64,000 nucleotides of DNA from Flavobacterium frigoris PS1 (GTDB taxonomy: Bacteria > Bacteroidota > Bacteroidia > Flavobacteriales > Flavobacteriaceae), in assembly GCF_000252125.1 (NCBI RefSeq), contig NZ_AHKF01000014.1:62001-126000 (forward strand), in the 5' to 3' direction. The first letter of the stretch is position 1. Each line of letters starts with the position of its first letter. Positions 7,896 through 17,814 of this stretch are shown one piece after another. The position numbers were made by a program, and so were the translations under genes. Below the pieces are notes generated by a model. The model ran no database searches. It was given only the letters and a program-made list of their open reading frames with translations, and was not told where the DNA came from.

Positions 7896-10781
7896 ATGAA
7901 AAAAACTTTACTCTTATTTTTATTATTAACAGCCTCTGTTTTTGCGCAACAACAAACAGTTACCTATTCATTTAGTCCGACTACTTTTGAGGAAAGCACA
8001 GCTGTTACAATTACTGTCAATGGCAGTAGTGTTAATGAGGCAGCTTGGGGAGTAACAGCTAACGCATTATATATGTGGGCCTGGGCTTTTGATATTGATG
8101 ATACGAACCAAAAGGGGACTCCATTAAATGGTTCGTGGACTTCATCTGATGAAGCAAGTAAATTCACTTATAATAGTGCATCTGATACGTATACTAAAAC
8201 ATTTACGCCTACAACCTACTATAATACAACTGCTATTGGAAAAATAGGTTTTTTAATAAAAGCTAAAGATGGTTCTGGCGACAAAAAATCACAAGATATT
8301 TTAGCTGAGGTTGGTATTTTTCAAGCAAATCTAAGCGCTCCGGCAGTTAACAGTTCAACGATTATAGCTTCAGGAGGAAGTCTCAATATTGTAGCAAATA
8401 ATACCAATGGTAATGCCAGCTATAATTTAAAGGCTAATGGTGTAAGTATTAATACAAATGCTAACACTTCTAGTTACAGTTATAACCATACAAACATAAT
8501 CGCTAATCAAAACTATGAATTGGTCGTTACCCAAGGAGCAACAGCAGTTAGCAAAAAATTCAGTGTGATTCTTAATCCAGGTACAATCTCGGCAGTAATG
8601 CCTTCTGACTTATTTGATGGTGTCAATTATAATACTGCAGATGCCACTAAAGCTACTTTAGTTTTAGATGCTCCATTAAAAGATTTTGTGTACGTAGCTG
8701 GAAGTTTTAATGCTTGGCAGCCAAATACTAACTATGCCATGAAAAAAGATCCTAGTTCAGGAAAATTTTGGTTGGAACTAACTGGATTGACAGCAGATAT
8801 AAATTATACCTATCAATATTGGGTGGTTGATACCACACCGATCTCAGGTACACCGTCGCAGGTAAAAACGGCTGATCCCTATTCGACTTTGGTTTTGTCG
8901 CCAGATGATGATCCTTATATTCCTGCCGTAAGTTATCCTAACCTTCCTGTTTATCCAGCAGGACAAGAACGAGAAGTAACTGTTTTACAAACGGGACAAA
9001 CACCATTCGCTTGGAGCACCGCTACCACAAATTTTGTGAAGCCAGAGAAAGATAAGTTAGTAGTTTATGAACTTTTGGTTCGTGATTTTGATGCTGCCAG
9101 AAGTTATCAAAGTGTAATTGATAAAATGGATTATTTTAAAAATCTAAAAATAAACGCTATCGAATTATTACCTGTAATGGAATTCGAAGGGAATGAAAGT
9201 TGGGGGTACAATACTTCTTTTCATATGGCTTTGGATAAGTTTTACGGAACTTCAAGTAAATTAAAAGAACTGATAGATGTATGTCATCAGAATGGGATTG
9301 CAGTAATTCTTGATGTCGCTTTGAATCATGCTTTTGATAGAAACCCAATGGTGCGTATGTGGATGAATGATCCTGACGGTGACGGATGGGGTTCGCCATC
9401 AGCTGAAAATCCGTATTTTAATATAGAAGCCATGCACAGTTATAATGTAGGAAGCGATTTTAACCATCAGAAGCTTAGGACTCAAAACTATGTAAAAAGA
9501 GTAATTAAGCAATGGATTGAAGAATATAAAATTGATGGATTCCGTTGGGATTTAACTAAAGGCTTTACGCAAAAATGTCCTTCAAGTGTTGCTGGTGGCC
9601 AAGATAATTGTACTAATTCATTCCAACAAGATAGAATAGATGTTCTAAAATCATATGCTGATTATTCTTGGAGTTTAGATGCTACACATTATACTATTTT
9701 TGAGCATTTAGGTACAGATACAGAGGAACAACAATGGGCTAATTATAGAATTGACGATTCAGTTAGTAAAGGGATTATGATGTGGGGTAAAATGACTGAA
9801 CAATACAATCAGTTGACCATGGGGTATAATTCAGAGAATAACATTTCCAGAATGAGTAGTACTGCTCATGGATTTACAAAGAATAGATTGATGGGTTATG
9901 CAGAAAGTCATGATGAGGAACGCTTGATGTATAAAAACATACAGTATGGTGCTAATCTAAACGGATACAATGTAAAAACGCCAGCTACAGCTCTTTCCAG
10001 AATGTCTGCTTTAGGTGCTGTGACATTGTTAGTTCCAGGGCCAAAAATGATTTATCATTTTGGTGAACTAGGATGGGATATTTCCATTTTTGCTTGCAAC
10101 AACGGAACAGTAAATACTTCTATCGATGCTATTGCGGGAGATTGTAAATTGGATACTAAGCCGCAACCACAATGGGTAAACAATTGGCTTGCAGATAACA
10201 ATCGAAATAAAGTTTATACGGATTGGGCTAAAATGATTACTATGAAAATTAAAGAACCTGTTTTTTCAGGAATAGCAACCATCAGTAGTTCATCACTAAC
10301 ACCTACGATAAAAATCACTAATAGTTCATTGGCATCAAGCCAACTGAAAGATGTTTTAGTATTAGCTAATTTTGATCTGGCCACTAAAAATGTCCCTACT
10401 GGTTTTCCTAATACAGGAACTTGGTATAACTTGATGGATAACACATCGATTAATGTTACTGATGTTAACGCACCAATTGGTATTCCTGCGGGAGAGTTTA
10501 GAATATATGGTAATAAGGTCGCTAATTTGGCAATAGCCAATTTTGAAAAAGAAACCGAAATCTATTTATATCCAAATCCTGCAACTAATTATTTTACTTT
10601 AAATATGGCGTCTTCTAAAGTCCAAATATATTCTGTTACTGGTCAATTGATAAAAAGCTTTAAAGGGAGTCAGACTGCGTCGCATCAATTTAACGTGAGT
10701 GATTTAAGTTACGGTATTTACGTTGTAAAAGCATATAATGATGATGATGAACTTCAAGTGATGAAGTTTGTTAAAAAGTAG
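7896..10781 (+). CDS. Secreted GH13 alpha-amylase with starch-binding modules and T9SS signal
   Basis: This 961-residue enzyme cleaves alpha-1,4-glucans. It has a signal peptide (cleavage near FAQ, residue 18), an N-terminal starch-binding-like region (about 20-140), an Ig-like segment (about 150-230), a CBM48-like module (FVYVAGSFNAWQP, near 265-277), then the GH13 barrel. The four GH13 regions are present: DVALNH (Asp473), DGFRWDL with nucleophile Asp552, FEHLG with acid/base Glu603, and ESHDEER with Asp673. The last 75 residues (LYPNPATNYFTL to VMKFVKK) are a type A Por-secretion sorting domain, so export or surface attachment by the type IX system is expected. It lies only 16 bases after the susE terminator; terminators also follow it. 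Confidence 0.95.
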   Translation: MKKTLLLFLLLTASVFAQQQTVTYSFSPTTFEESTAVTITVNGSSVNEAAWGVTANALYMWAWAFDIDDTNQKGTPLNGSWTSSDEASKFTYNSASDTYTKTFTPTTYYNTTAIGKIGFLIKAKDGSGDKKSQDILAEVGIFQANLSAPAVNSSTIIASGGSLNIVANNTNGNASYNLKANGVSINTNANTSSYSYNHTNIIANQNYELVVTQGATAVSKKFSVILNPGTISAVMPSDLFDGVNYNTADATKATLVLDAPLKDFVYVAGSFNAWQPNTNYAMKKDPSSGKFWLELTGLTADINYTYQYWVVDTTPISGTPSQVKTADPYSTLVLSPDDDPYIPAVSYPNLPVYPAGQEREVTVLQTGQTPFAWSTATTNFVKPEKDKLVVYELLVRDFDAARSYQSVIDKMDYFKNLKINAIELLPVMEFEGNESWGYNTSFHMALDKFYGTSSKLKELIDVCHQNGIAVILDVALNHAFDRNPMVRMWMNDPDGDGWGSPSAENPYFNIEAMHSYNVGSDFNHQKLRTQNYVKRVIKQWIEEYKIDGFRWDLTKGFTQKCPSSVAGGQDNCTNSFQQDRIDVLKSYADYSWSLDATHYTIFEHLGTDTEEQQWANYRIDDSVSKGIMMWGKMTEQYNQLTMGYNSENNISRMSSTAHGFTKNRLMGYAESHDEERLMYKNIQYGANLNGYNVKTPATALSRMSALGAVTLLVPGPKMIYHFGELGWDISIFACNNGTVNTSIDAIAGDCKLDTKPQPQWVNNWLADNNRNKVYTDWAKMITMKIKEPVFSGIATISSSSLTPTIKITNSSLASSQLKDVLVLANFDLATKNVPTGFPNTGTWYNLMDNTSINVTDVNAPIGIPAGEFRIYGNKVANLAIANFEKETEIYLYPNPATNYFTLNMASSKVQIYSVTGQLIKSFKGSQTASHQFNVSDLSYGIYVVKAYNDDDELQVMKFVKK

Positions 10782-10803
10782 TTAGTTTGTTAGTTTGTTT
10801 GTA

Positions 10804-10834
10804 AAAAGTTGTCCCTGGTAAGGACAACTTTTTC
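10804..10834 (+). terminator. Terminator of the amylase gene
   Basis: An 11-bp stem (arms 10804-10814 and 10822-10832) with a 7-base loop ends in TTTTT on the plus strand, 22 bases after the amylase stop. Confidence 0.82.
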
Positions 10835-10840
10835 GTTTAA

Positions 10841-10872
10841 AAAAAAGCTGCTTCACGAATGAAGCAGCTTTT
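10841..10872 (-). terminator. Terminator of the acs operon
   Basis: A 12-bp stem (arms 10843-10854 and 10861-10872) with a 6-base loop lies 22 bases past the acs stop. Read on the minus strand it runs into a T tract, so it ends the long carboxylate operon; together with the hairpin at 10804 it insulates two convergent operons. Confidence 0.82.
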
Positions 10873-10893
10873 AACTACAAATAAAAACTAAAA

Positions 10894-12801
10894 TTAAATT
10901 TTACCATTTTTAATTTCTTCCACAATTTCGGGATTCAATAGTGTTGAGGTATCACCAAAATTTGAATAGTCACCCTCGGCTATCTTACGAAGTATTCTAC
11001 GCATAATTTTTCCAGAACGTGTTTTTGGTAAGCCAGAAACAAACTGAATTTTATCTAATTTGGCAATGGGCCCAATTTGGTTAGAAACTTGTTGGTTAAT
11101 TTCTTTCATTAAATTCTCTCTGTCACGAGATTCACCAGTTTCCTTTAATATAACATAACCGTATAATGCATTTCCTTTTATGTCATGAGGAAATCCTACA
11201 ATTGCTGATTCGGCGACTGCCGGATGTTCATTTATGGCGTCTTCTATAGGAGCGGTTCCTAGATTATGGCCAGAAACAATCACCACATCGTCTACGCGCC
11301 CTGTAATTCTGTAATATCCTACTTCGTCACGTAAAGCGCCGTCACCAGTGAAATATTTGCCTGGAAAGGCAGTAAAATAAGTCTCTTTATATCTTTTATG
11401 ATCTCCCCAAATAGTTCTTGCAATTCCCGGCCATGGAAATTTAATACATAGTGATCCAACTACTTGATTGTCTTCAATTTCATTTCGTTTTTCATCCATT
11501 AATACCGGTTGAATTCCTGGTAATGGTAAAGTAGCATAGGTTGGTTTTGTAGGTGTTACAAAGGGAATTGGCGAGATCATAATACCTCCAGTTTCTGTTT
11601 GCCACCAGGTATCTACCACGGGACATCTTTTATCACCTACATGATCATTATACCAGTGCCAGGCTTCTTCATTAATAGGTTCTCCCACAGAGCCAATCAC
11701 CTTTAGGGATTTTAATTGAAATTTTTGTACGTAGTCTAAGCTTTCTTTTGCTAACGCACGAATAGCAGTAGGGGCAGTATAGAATTGATTTACATTGTGT
11801 TTTTCGATAATTTCCCAAAAGCGACTAAAGTCAGGATAGGATGGAACTCCTTCAAAAATAACTGTTGTTGCTCCGTTTAACAATGGCCCGTATAGAATAT
11901 AGGAGTGTCCTGTTATCCAGCCAATATCAGCAGTACACCAGAAAATATCATTGTCCTCGTAATTAAATACATTTTTGAAGGTATAGGCGGTATACACCAT
12001 ATATCCTGCAGTAGTATGTACCATTCCTTTTGGTTTCCCGGTTGAACCGGAAGTGTATAGGATAAACAATGGGTCTTCAGCATCCATTATTTCCGCTGCA
12101 TTATTATCTGATGCATCATCTAAAAGCGGTTGTAACCAGTGGTCACGTCCGTCCTTCATATTTATTACAGAATTAGTCCTCTTTACTACTAATACTTTTT
12201 CGACGCAAGGAGTGTTTACTAATGCTTCATCAATTATCCCTTTTAAATCTATAGTTTTATTACCGCGGTATCCGCCATCTGATGTGATTACCATTTTGCA
12301 ATCACTGTCATTTATTCTTGTAGTTACTGCAGAGGCTGAAAATCCTGCAAAAACTACGGAATGGATAGCACCAATTCTAGCACAAGCTAAAGTTGCAATA
12401 GCCAACTCAGGTATCATTGGTAAATAAATGCAAACGCGATCTCCTTTTTGGATGCCTTGTTCTATTAAAACATTTGCCATTTTACAAACACGTTGATGCA
12501 ACTCAGTGTAAGAGATGTGTAATGCTTCTTCGTTTGGGTCATTTGGCTCAAATATGATGGCTGTTTTGTCACCTTTTTTTGCAAGATGTCTGTCAATACA
12601 GTTTTTAGTGATATTCACTTTTGCATCGACAAACCATTTGATTTCGGCTTCAGCCATATTAAAGTCTACTACTTTGTCCCACTCTTGGTACCAAGTAAAG
12701 TTTTCCGATGCGATTTTGTCCCAGAATTTTTTAGGCTCACGAACTGATTTTTTGTATTCTTTAAAGTATTCTTCTAAGTTATTTATTTTATAACGACTCA
12801 T
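10894..12801 (-). CDS. acs: Acetyl-CoA synthetase
   Basis: The 635-residue AMP-forming enzyme makes acetyl-CoA from acetate, ATP and CoA in the cytoplasm. It has the N-terminal ACS segment (FWDKIASENFTWYQEWDKV), the P-loop YTSGSTGKPKGMVH near residue 250, the WWQTETGG motif, the hinge region YRITGRVDDVVIVSGHNLGT, and the C-terminal PKTRSGKIMRR with the catalytic, acetylatable Lys598. Length is close to the family norm of about 650. It is the last gene of a run that also encodes the porin, symporter, sensor and a PrpE-like paralogue, which supports acetate use. A strong terminator follows. Confidence 0.95.
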   Translation of the reverse strand: MSRYKINNLEEYFKEYKKSVREPKKFWDKIASENFTWYQEWDKVVDFNMAEAEIKWFVDAKVNITKNCIDRHLAKKGDKTAIIFEPNDPNEEALHISYTELHQRVCKMANVLIEQGIQKGDRVCIYLPMIPELAIATLACARIGAIHSVVFAGFSASAVTTRINDSDCKMVITSDGGYRGNKTIDLKGIIDEALVNTPCVEKVLVVKRTNSVINMKDGRDHWLQPLLDDASDNNAAEIMDAEDPLFILYTSGSTGKPKGMVHTTAGYMVYTAYTFKNVFNYEDNDIFWCTADIGWITGHSYILYGPLLNGATTVIFEGVPSYPDFSRFWEIIEKHNVNQFYTAPTAIRALAKESLDYVQKFQLKSLKVIGSVGEPINEEAWHWYNDHVGDKRCPVVDTWWQTETGGIMISPIPFVTPTKPTYATLPLPGIQPVLMDEKRNEIEDNQVVGSLCIKFPWPGIARTIWGDHKRYKETYFTAFPGKYFTGDGALRDEVGYYRITGRVDDVVIVSGHNLGTAPIEDAINEHPAVAESAIVGFPHDIKGNALYGYVILKETGESRDRENLMKEINQQVSNQIGPIAKLDKIQFVSGLPKTRSGKIMRRILRKIAEGDYSNFGDTSTLLNPEIVEEIKNGKI

Positions 12802-12820
12802 GGCTTATGATTTAATATAG

Positions 12821-14728
12821 TTAGTGTTGTTTTTTATTATAAGTTCCAATTTCATATTTTTCCAAAACGGAGGCGATCTCTTCAACAATGGCTTCATCGT
12901 CGATAGTTGATGGGATTTGGTAGTCATCACCATCAGCAATACTGCGCATTAATTTTCTAAGAGTTTTTCCTGAACGTGTTTTGGGTAGGCGTTCTACGAT
13001 GACTACATTTCGTAAGGAAGCAACCGCGCCAATTTGTTGCCGGACTAATTGTATGATTTCCTGTTCCAATTGGAAATGTTCAATGGAATCGTTTAATTTG
13101 GTTACCACCAAAGCCAATGGAGTTTGTCCTTTTAGCGCATCATTTATCCCAATTACGGCGCACTCAGCAACCGAATTATGCGAAGATACAATTTCTTCCA
13201 TTTCTGACGTAGAAAGACGGTGTCCTGCTACGTTTATAACATCATCTACTCTGCCTGTTATAAAAATATAATCATCATCATCTTTATAGCCACCATCACC
13301 AGAGAAGTAATATCCGGGGAATTGCTCTAGATAACCAGCTTTAAATCGAGGGTTGTCGTTCCATAAATCAAGTAATGTTCCGGGAGGTAGTGGTAATTTA
13401 ATGACCACATATCCTTGTTCATTAGGGCCAACTTCAGTTCCTTCTTCGTCAAATATTTTGATGTCATAGCCACAAACCGCTTTCCCCACCGAACCTCGTT
13501 TTATGGGCAGCTGTTCAACTCCCATCATGTTAGCTATCATAGGCCAGCCAGATTCCGTTTGCCACCAATGGTCGATCGCAGGAACAGGAATATGTTCTGC
13601 ATACCATTCTAATGTGGCAATATCGCAACGTTCTCCAGCTAAAAACTGTGTTTTTAAAGAACTCAAATCGTATTTTTTTATGAAATCTCCATTAGGATCT
13701 TCTTTTTTGATGGCACGAATTGCGGTAGGAGCAGTAAACATCGCGTTTACTTTGTGCTCTGAAATAACTCTCCAAAAGGTGCTTGCATCAGGTGTTTTTA
13801 TCGGTTTGCCTTCAAAAATAACGGTAGCATTTCTATTGATTAATGGGCCATAAACAATAAAACTGTGTCCAACAACCCAGCCCACATCAGAGGCTGCCCA
13901 GAAAACGTCATCTTCTTTTACATTATAAATGTGTTGCATGGAAAATTTTAGGGCAACAGCACAACCACCAGTGTCTCGAACCACTCCTTTTGGTTTTCCA
14001 GTTGTTCCTGAGGTGTAAAGGATATATAAAGGGTGCGTGGTATTCAGTGGAACACAAGGAACTTCCTCAGAACCATAGACTAAAGCATCATAATCAACAT
14101 CATACTTTTTAAACGGAACTCGTGCTCCTAATTTCCTGTTGAGAACAATCACTTTTTTAGGTCGGTGGGACGCTAGTTCAATGGCTTCGTCCACTAATGG
14201 TTTATAAGTGATTAAACGGTCCACTTCAATTCCTGAAGAAGCGGTTATAATTAGGCGCGGTTTGCAGTCGTCAATTCTGATTGCTAATTCATGAGGGGCA
14301 AAGCCACCAAAAACAACTGAATGAGTCACTCCAATTCTGGCACAAGCTAACATTGCAAAGGCAGCTTGGGGAATCATAGGCATATAGATTACTGCTGTGT
14401 CTCCTTTTTTTAATCCCAAAGATTGCATGCCTCCAGCAAGTTTCGCCACTTCGGACTTAACTTCTGAAAAAGTGTATTTTTTCACGGTTTGGGTAACTGG
14501 GGAATCATAAATTAAGGCTACTTGATCACCATATCCATCTTGTATGTGTTTGTCTAATGCTAAATAGCAAATGTTCAACTCTCCGTCTTTGTACCAAAGC
14601 GGGTATCCATTTTGATCTTTCGATAAAATTATTTCTGGTTTGTTGTACCACTCAATTGCGTCTGCTTGTTCAGCCCAAAATTTTTCGGGTTGATTAATAC
14701 TACTCGTGTAAAAATCTTTGTAATTCAT
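12821..14728 (-). CDS. prpE: PrpE/ACSS3-like acyl-CoA synthetase (propionate or other short acid)
   Basis: A second AMP-forming synthetase of exactly 635 residues, clearly a paralogue of the adjacent acs but of a different subfamily. It carries YTSGTTGKPKGVVRDTGG (the RDTGG ending is typical of propionyl-CoA synthetases), WWQTESGWPM in place of the acetate-type WWQTETGG, FITGRVDDVINVAGHRLST, and PKTRSGKTLRK with catalytic Lys588. Propionate is the likely substrate; butyrate-like acids are possible. Nineteen bases separate it from acs and 18 from the response regulator, so all are cotranscribed. Symbol given by subfamily resemblance. Confidence 0.85.
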   Translation of the reverse strand: MNYKDFYTSSINQPEKFWAEQADAIEWYNKPEIILSKDQNGYPLWYKDGELNICYLALDKHIQDGYGDQVALIYDSPVTQTVKKYTFSEVKSEVAKLAGGMQSLGLKKGDTAVIYMPMIPQAAFAMLACARIGVTHSVVFGGFAPHELAIRIDDCKPRLIITASSGIEVDRLITYKPLVDEAIELASHRPKKVIVLNRKLGARVPFKKYDVDYDALVYGSEEVPCVPLNTTHPLYILYTSGTTGKPKGVVRDTGGCAVALKFSMQHIYNVKEDDVFWAASDVGWVVGHSFIVYGPLINRNATVIFEGKPIKTPDASTFWRVISEHKVNAMFTAPTAIRAIKKEDPNGDFIKKYDLSSLKTQFLAGERCDIATLEWYAEHIPVPAIDHWWQTESGWPMIANMMGVEQLPIKRGSVGKAVCGYDIKIFDEEGTEVGPNEQGYVVIKLPLPPGTLLDLWNDNPRFKAGYLEQFPGYYFSGDGGYKDDDDYIFITGRVDDVINVAGHRLSTSEMEEIVSSHNSVAECAVIGINDALKGQTPLALVVTKLNDSIEHFQLEQEIIQLVRQQIGAVASLRNVVIVERLPKTRSGKTLRKLMRSIADGDDYQIPSTIDDEAIVEEIASVLEKYEIGTYNKKQH

Positions 14729-14746
14729 GATTTTGGAAATTCTAAA

Positions 14747-15109
14747 TTATTGAATTAGGTTTTGTACTTGTTCTACTAATTTTTTTAAGGAGAAGGGCTT
14801 GACCACATATAAATTTGCACCTAATGAGAGTCCTTTTTCAATATCCTTTTCCTTATTCTTAGCAGAAAGAAAGATGACTTTACAATGTTGCAATCGTTCG
14901 TCTTTTTTTATTTGTTCCAATGTGGCAAAACCATCAACCATGGGCATCATCACATCTAGGATTATGACATCGGGAAGCTGGTTGTTCAGAATGTCTAATG
15001 CTTCTTGTCCGTCACGAGCAATGAATACTTCAAAATTGTTTTTTTTGAACGTATATTCAAGTGACATAACAATATTAGGCTCGTCATCTACAATTAAAAT
15101 TTTATTCAT
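14747..15109 (-). CDS. Receiver-only response regulator
   Basis: The 120-residue protein is a single CheY-like receiver: acidic pair Asp8/Asp9, phospho-acceptor Asp52 in IILDVMMP, Ser82 at the Thr/Ser position and Lys104 in VVKPF. No output domain follows. It starts 2 bases after the stop of the symporter-fused kinase, so it is that kinase's cognate partner. In the comparable CrbS/CrbR and MxtR/ErdR systems of Proteobacteria the regulator carries a LuxR-type DNA-binding domain; here that is absent, so output must pass through another protein. Confidence 0.92.
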   Translation of the reverse strand: MNKILIVDDEPNIVMSLEYTFKKNNFEVFIARDGQEALDILNNQLPDVIILDVMMPMVDGFATLEQIKKDERLQHCKVIFLSAKNKEKDIEKGLSLGANLYVVKPFSLKKLVEQVQNLIQ

Positions 15110-15111
15110 CT

Positions 15112-17814
15112 CTATTCGTTTTCGGTTGTATTATAATTAGGTAAGGTAAAAATAAAAGTTGCCCCTTTTTGCGGTGTGCTTTCTACCCAAATTTTACCTT
15201 TATGATGTTCTATGATTTGTTTACAAATGGCAAGTCCTAGCCCGCTTCCAATTGGTTTCTTTACGTTTTGGTCACGTGATTGATAAAATTTATCAAAAAT
15301 GGGTTCAAAATCGTCAGCCTTAATTCCTGCTCCATTATTGTGAATGCTTACTTTTATAACGTCTTTTTTGTCAATTATCGAAATGGTTATTTTTCCATCC
15401 GTTTTTGAACAGAATTTAATAGCATTTGATAATAAGTTATGAATTACCTGAATGATTCTCTCCTCGTCATAAAAGACTTTTATTTCGGTTTTGATAAATT
15501 CTACAGTGATGTTCTGGTTGATAATTAACTGTTTTACGGAATCTAAAGTGTTAACTATGGTTTTGGTAATGTCATTTTTTGACAGATAAAGTTTCTGTTT
15601 TCCTGTTTCGAATTTCTCTAAATCCAGAATTTTGTCAATCAAACGATTCAAACGATCTGATTCGGATATAATACTTTTTAGAAACTGCTTTCTAACTTCT
15701 TTTGGAATATCATCGTCATCATCATGTAGGATTTCAGTTGCTGCGCGAATAGCAGTAATTGGTGTTCTTAATTCATGGGTCACCGTGTCCAGAAATTCAT
15801 CTTTTTGAATGTCTTTATTGATTAATTCCTGATTGGCATTTTTTAACTGTTCTGATATTTTTTTTAGTTCATTCGAAGTGTCTGTCAGTTTTTTGTTGAT
15901 GATAATATTCTCTTTTGATTCCTCCAGGATGCGAAGCACTTCAGGCAGGCTGATCTTGTCTTCCTTGGCTACGCTCGATATTAAAATTTTGGCGGAGGCC
16001 GTCCCAATATGACCCGTCAATAGATTTTCGGCAAATTTTATAAATCGGGGATCGGCAGTGGCAATGTTTTTATCAATGTTATATTTTAAATTGAATATGC
16101 CTAATGCTCGCTTAGTTCTTTCCTCACCAAGGAAGCGTTGCAATACTTTTTGAATGTCAGATATATATGCGGTTCCTTTCCATACAAAGGCATTTTCATG
16201 GTTGGTGATGTATTTGTCTATGTCCACAAACATTTCGGCATAATTGCGTTCTCTGTAATTTCCTTTGAAACTTACTGAAATGGCAAGGAAGCTAATTGTG
16301 TTGACGAACAAACTCCAGAAAAAAGCATGGGTTATAGGTTCTAAATAGTCCAAACCAAAAAGATGAAACGGTTTTAACAGTTCGATTCCCCAAGGTCCAT
16401 TTTTTATAAACGTACTGGTAGATTTTGTAACCCCAATCGCATAAGGAATTAAAAGGGTATAAAGACTTATCGAAAATCCAAGAATAATTCCTGTAACAGC
16501 TCCCTTTTTTGAGCCTCTTTTCCAAAATAAAGCGCCGAAAAATGCGGGAGCCAATTGCGCTATTAACACAAAAGAAACTAAGCCAATTGATACTAAAGAA
16601 TAATCTAAAATAAAAATACGGTATATCGCATAAGCCAATATAATAAGGGAGAAAATACCAATTTTTCTGCTGTTTACAATTCGTTTACGGTTCTTTTCAG
16701 ACGATTTGTTTTGCAGAGCGCCAATAAAACCATACGGAATCAAAAGGTTGTTGCTTAACATGGTCGCCAAGGCAATTGAAGAAACAATAATCATAGATAT
16801 TGCTGCTGAAAAGCCACCAAGAAACACAATAACCGTAAGGACGTTATTATTGAAGTGTTGCGGAATCAAAAGAGAGTAGGTGTCTGAATTTAGTCCTTGC
16901 CCTTCAAATAAGATGTTTCCTCCCCAAGCAATTGGGAAAACAAAAAGATTAAATAGTAACAAATACAATGGGAAAAGCCAAATAGCTGTTCGGATATGTG
17001 TTTCTTTATTGTTTTCAACAATGGCAGTGTGAAATTGTCTTGGTAAAAGAAAAATGGCGAATGTGGATAAAATACAAAGGAAGAGCCAATTAATTCCATT
17101 TGTTAAATCGCCAATTGTATTTTTTTTGTCGAAATCCTTTAGGACTGCTGCTTTAGTATAGATGTCGCCAAAACCATCAAATACAAAATAGGTCACATAA
17201 ATTCCGATGATCAAAAAGAAAACCAATTTTAAAATTGATTCCATTGCAACTGCGGTGACGATTCCGCTTCTTTTTTCTGAGGCATCGACATATTTTGTCC
17301 CGTAATAGGATGCGAATAAGGCGAGCGCAATGCAAACATAAGTGGTGGTGTCAGAAAAAATGTTTGAGCTATATTGAGTTTTGGTGACAATATAGAAGGT
17401 ATCTGAAATCGATTTTAGTTGTAAAGAGATGTAAGGTAAGATACCAAAAACACAAATTAAGGTAACCAATGCTCCCAAAAAACGACTATTTCCGTATCGT
17501 AAAGAAATGAAATCTGCAATACTGGAGATTTTATTTACTCTCGAAATTCGGATAATTCTTTTTAGGATAATCATCCAGGTAGGGATAATTATGATTGGGC
17601 CTAAATATATTGTTAAATAGCTTAATCCAGAATCTGCAGCTACACCAATGCTTCCGTAATAAGTCCAAGCAGTGCAATATACAGCTAATGATAGGGAATA
17701 AATATAGGGATTGTTTGTCCATTTAGAATGGCGCTTTTTTTCAGCCCAATGTGCTATGTAAAAAAGGATTGATACATAGAGAAACAGAATCAGTAAAAGT
17801 CCTACGCTACTCAT
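15112..17814 (-). CDS. Sodium:solute symporter-fused sensor histidine kinase (CbrA/CrbS-like)
   Basis: The 900-residue membrane protein has an SSS (SLC5-type) transporter domain with about a dozen membrane spans over residues 1-510, a linker/STAC-like region (about 540-620), a short coiled coil near 630-665, a HisKA domain with phospho-accepting His680 in THELRTPITAIRAATE, and a C-terminal ATPase domain with HNLLSNAIKFC, NNGAG and GSGLGLAICKQI. It likely senses extracellular acetate or a related acid, or flux through its transporter domain. It overlaps the preceding 64-residue gene by 8 bases and is followed 2 bases later by the receiver gene. The signal is inferred from the operon; the domain order is directly visible. 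Confidence 0.93.
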   Translation of the reverse strand: MSSVGLLLILFLYVSILFYIAHWAEKKRHSKWTNNPYIYSLSLAVYCTAWTYYGSIGVAADSGLSYLTIYLGPIIIIPTWMIILKRIIRISRVNKISSIADFISLRYGNSRFLGALVTLICVFGILPYISLQLKSISDTFYIVTKTQYSSNIFSDTTTYVCIALALFASYYGTKYVDASEKRSGIVTAVAMESILKLVFFLIIGIYVTYFVFDGFGDIYTKAAVLKDFDKKNTIGDLTNGINWLFLCILSTFAIFLLPRQFHTAIVENNKETHIRTAIWLFPLYLLLFNLFVFPIAWGGNILFEGQGLNSDTYSLLIPQHFNNNVLTVIVFLGGFSAAISMIIVSSIALATMLSNNLLIPYGFIGALQNKSSEKNRKRIVNSRKIGIFSLIILAYAIYRIFILDYSLVSIGLVSFVLIAQLAPAFFGALFWKRGSKKGAVTGIILGFSISLYTLLIPYAIGVTKSTSTFIKNGPWGIELLKPFHLFGLDYLEPITHAFFWSLFVNTISFLAISVSFKGNYRERNYAEMFVDIDKYITNHENAFVWKGTAYISDIQKVLQRFLGEERTKRALGIFNLKYNIDKNIATADPRFIKFAENLLTGHIGTASAKILISSVAKEDKISLPEVLRILEESKENIIINKKLTDTSNELKKISEQLKNANQELINKDIQKDEFLDTVTHELRTPITAIRAATEILHDDDDDIPKEVRKQFLKSIISESDRLNRLIDKILDLEKFETGKQKLYLSKNDITKTIVNTLDSVKQLIINQNITVEFIKTEIKVFYDEERIIQVIHNLLSNAIKFCSKTDGKITISIIDKKDVIKVSIHNNGAGIKADDFEPIFDKFYQSRDQNVKKPIGSGLGLAICKQIIEHHKGKIWVESTPQKGATFIFTLPNYNTTENE

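Noticed and set aside
13503-13853. Plus-strand frame of 116 codons inside the PrpE-like gene
   Set aside because: It is antisense to conserved motifs of the synthetase and has no recognisable domain.
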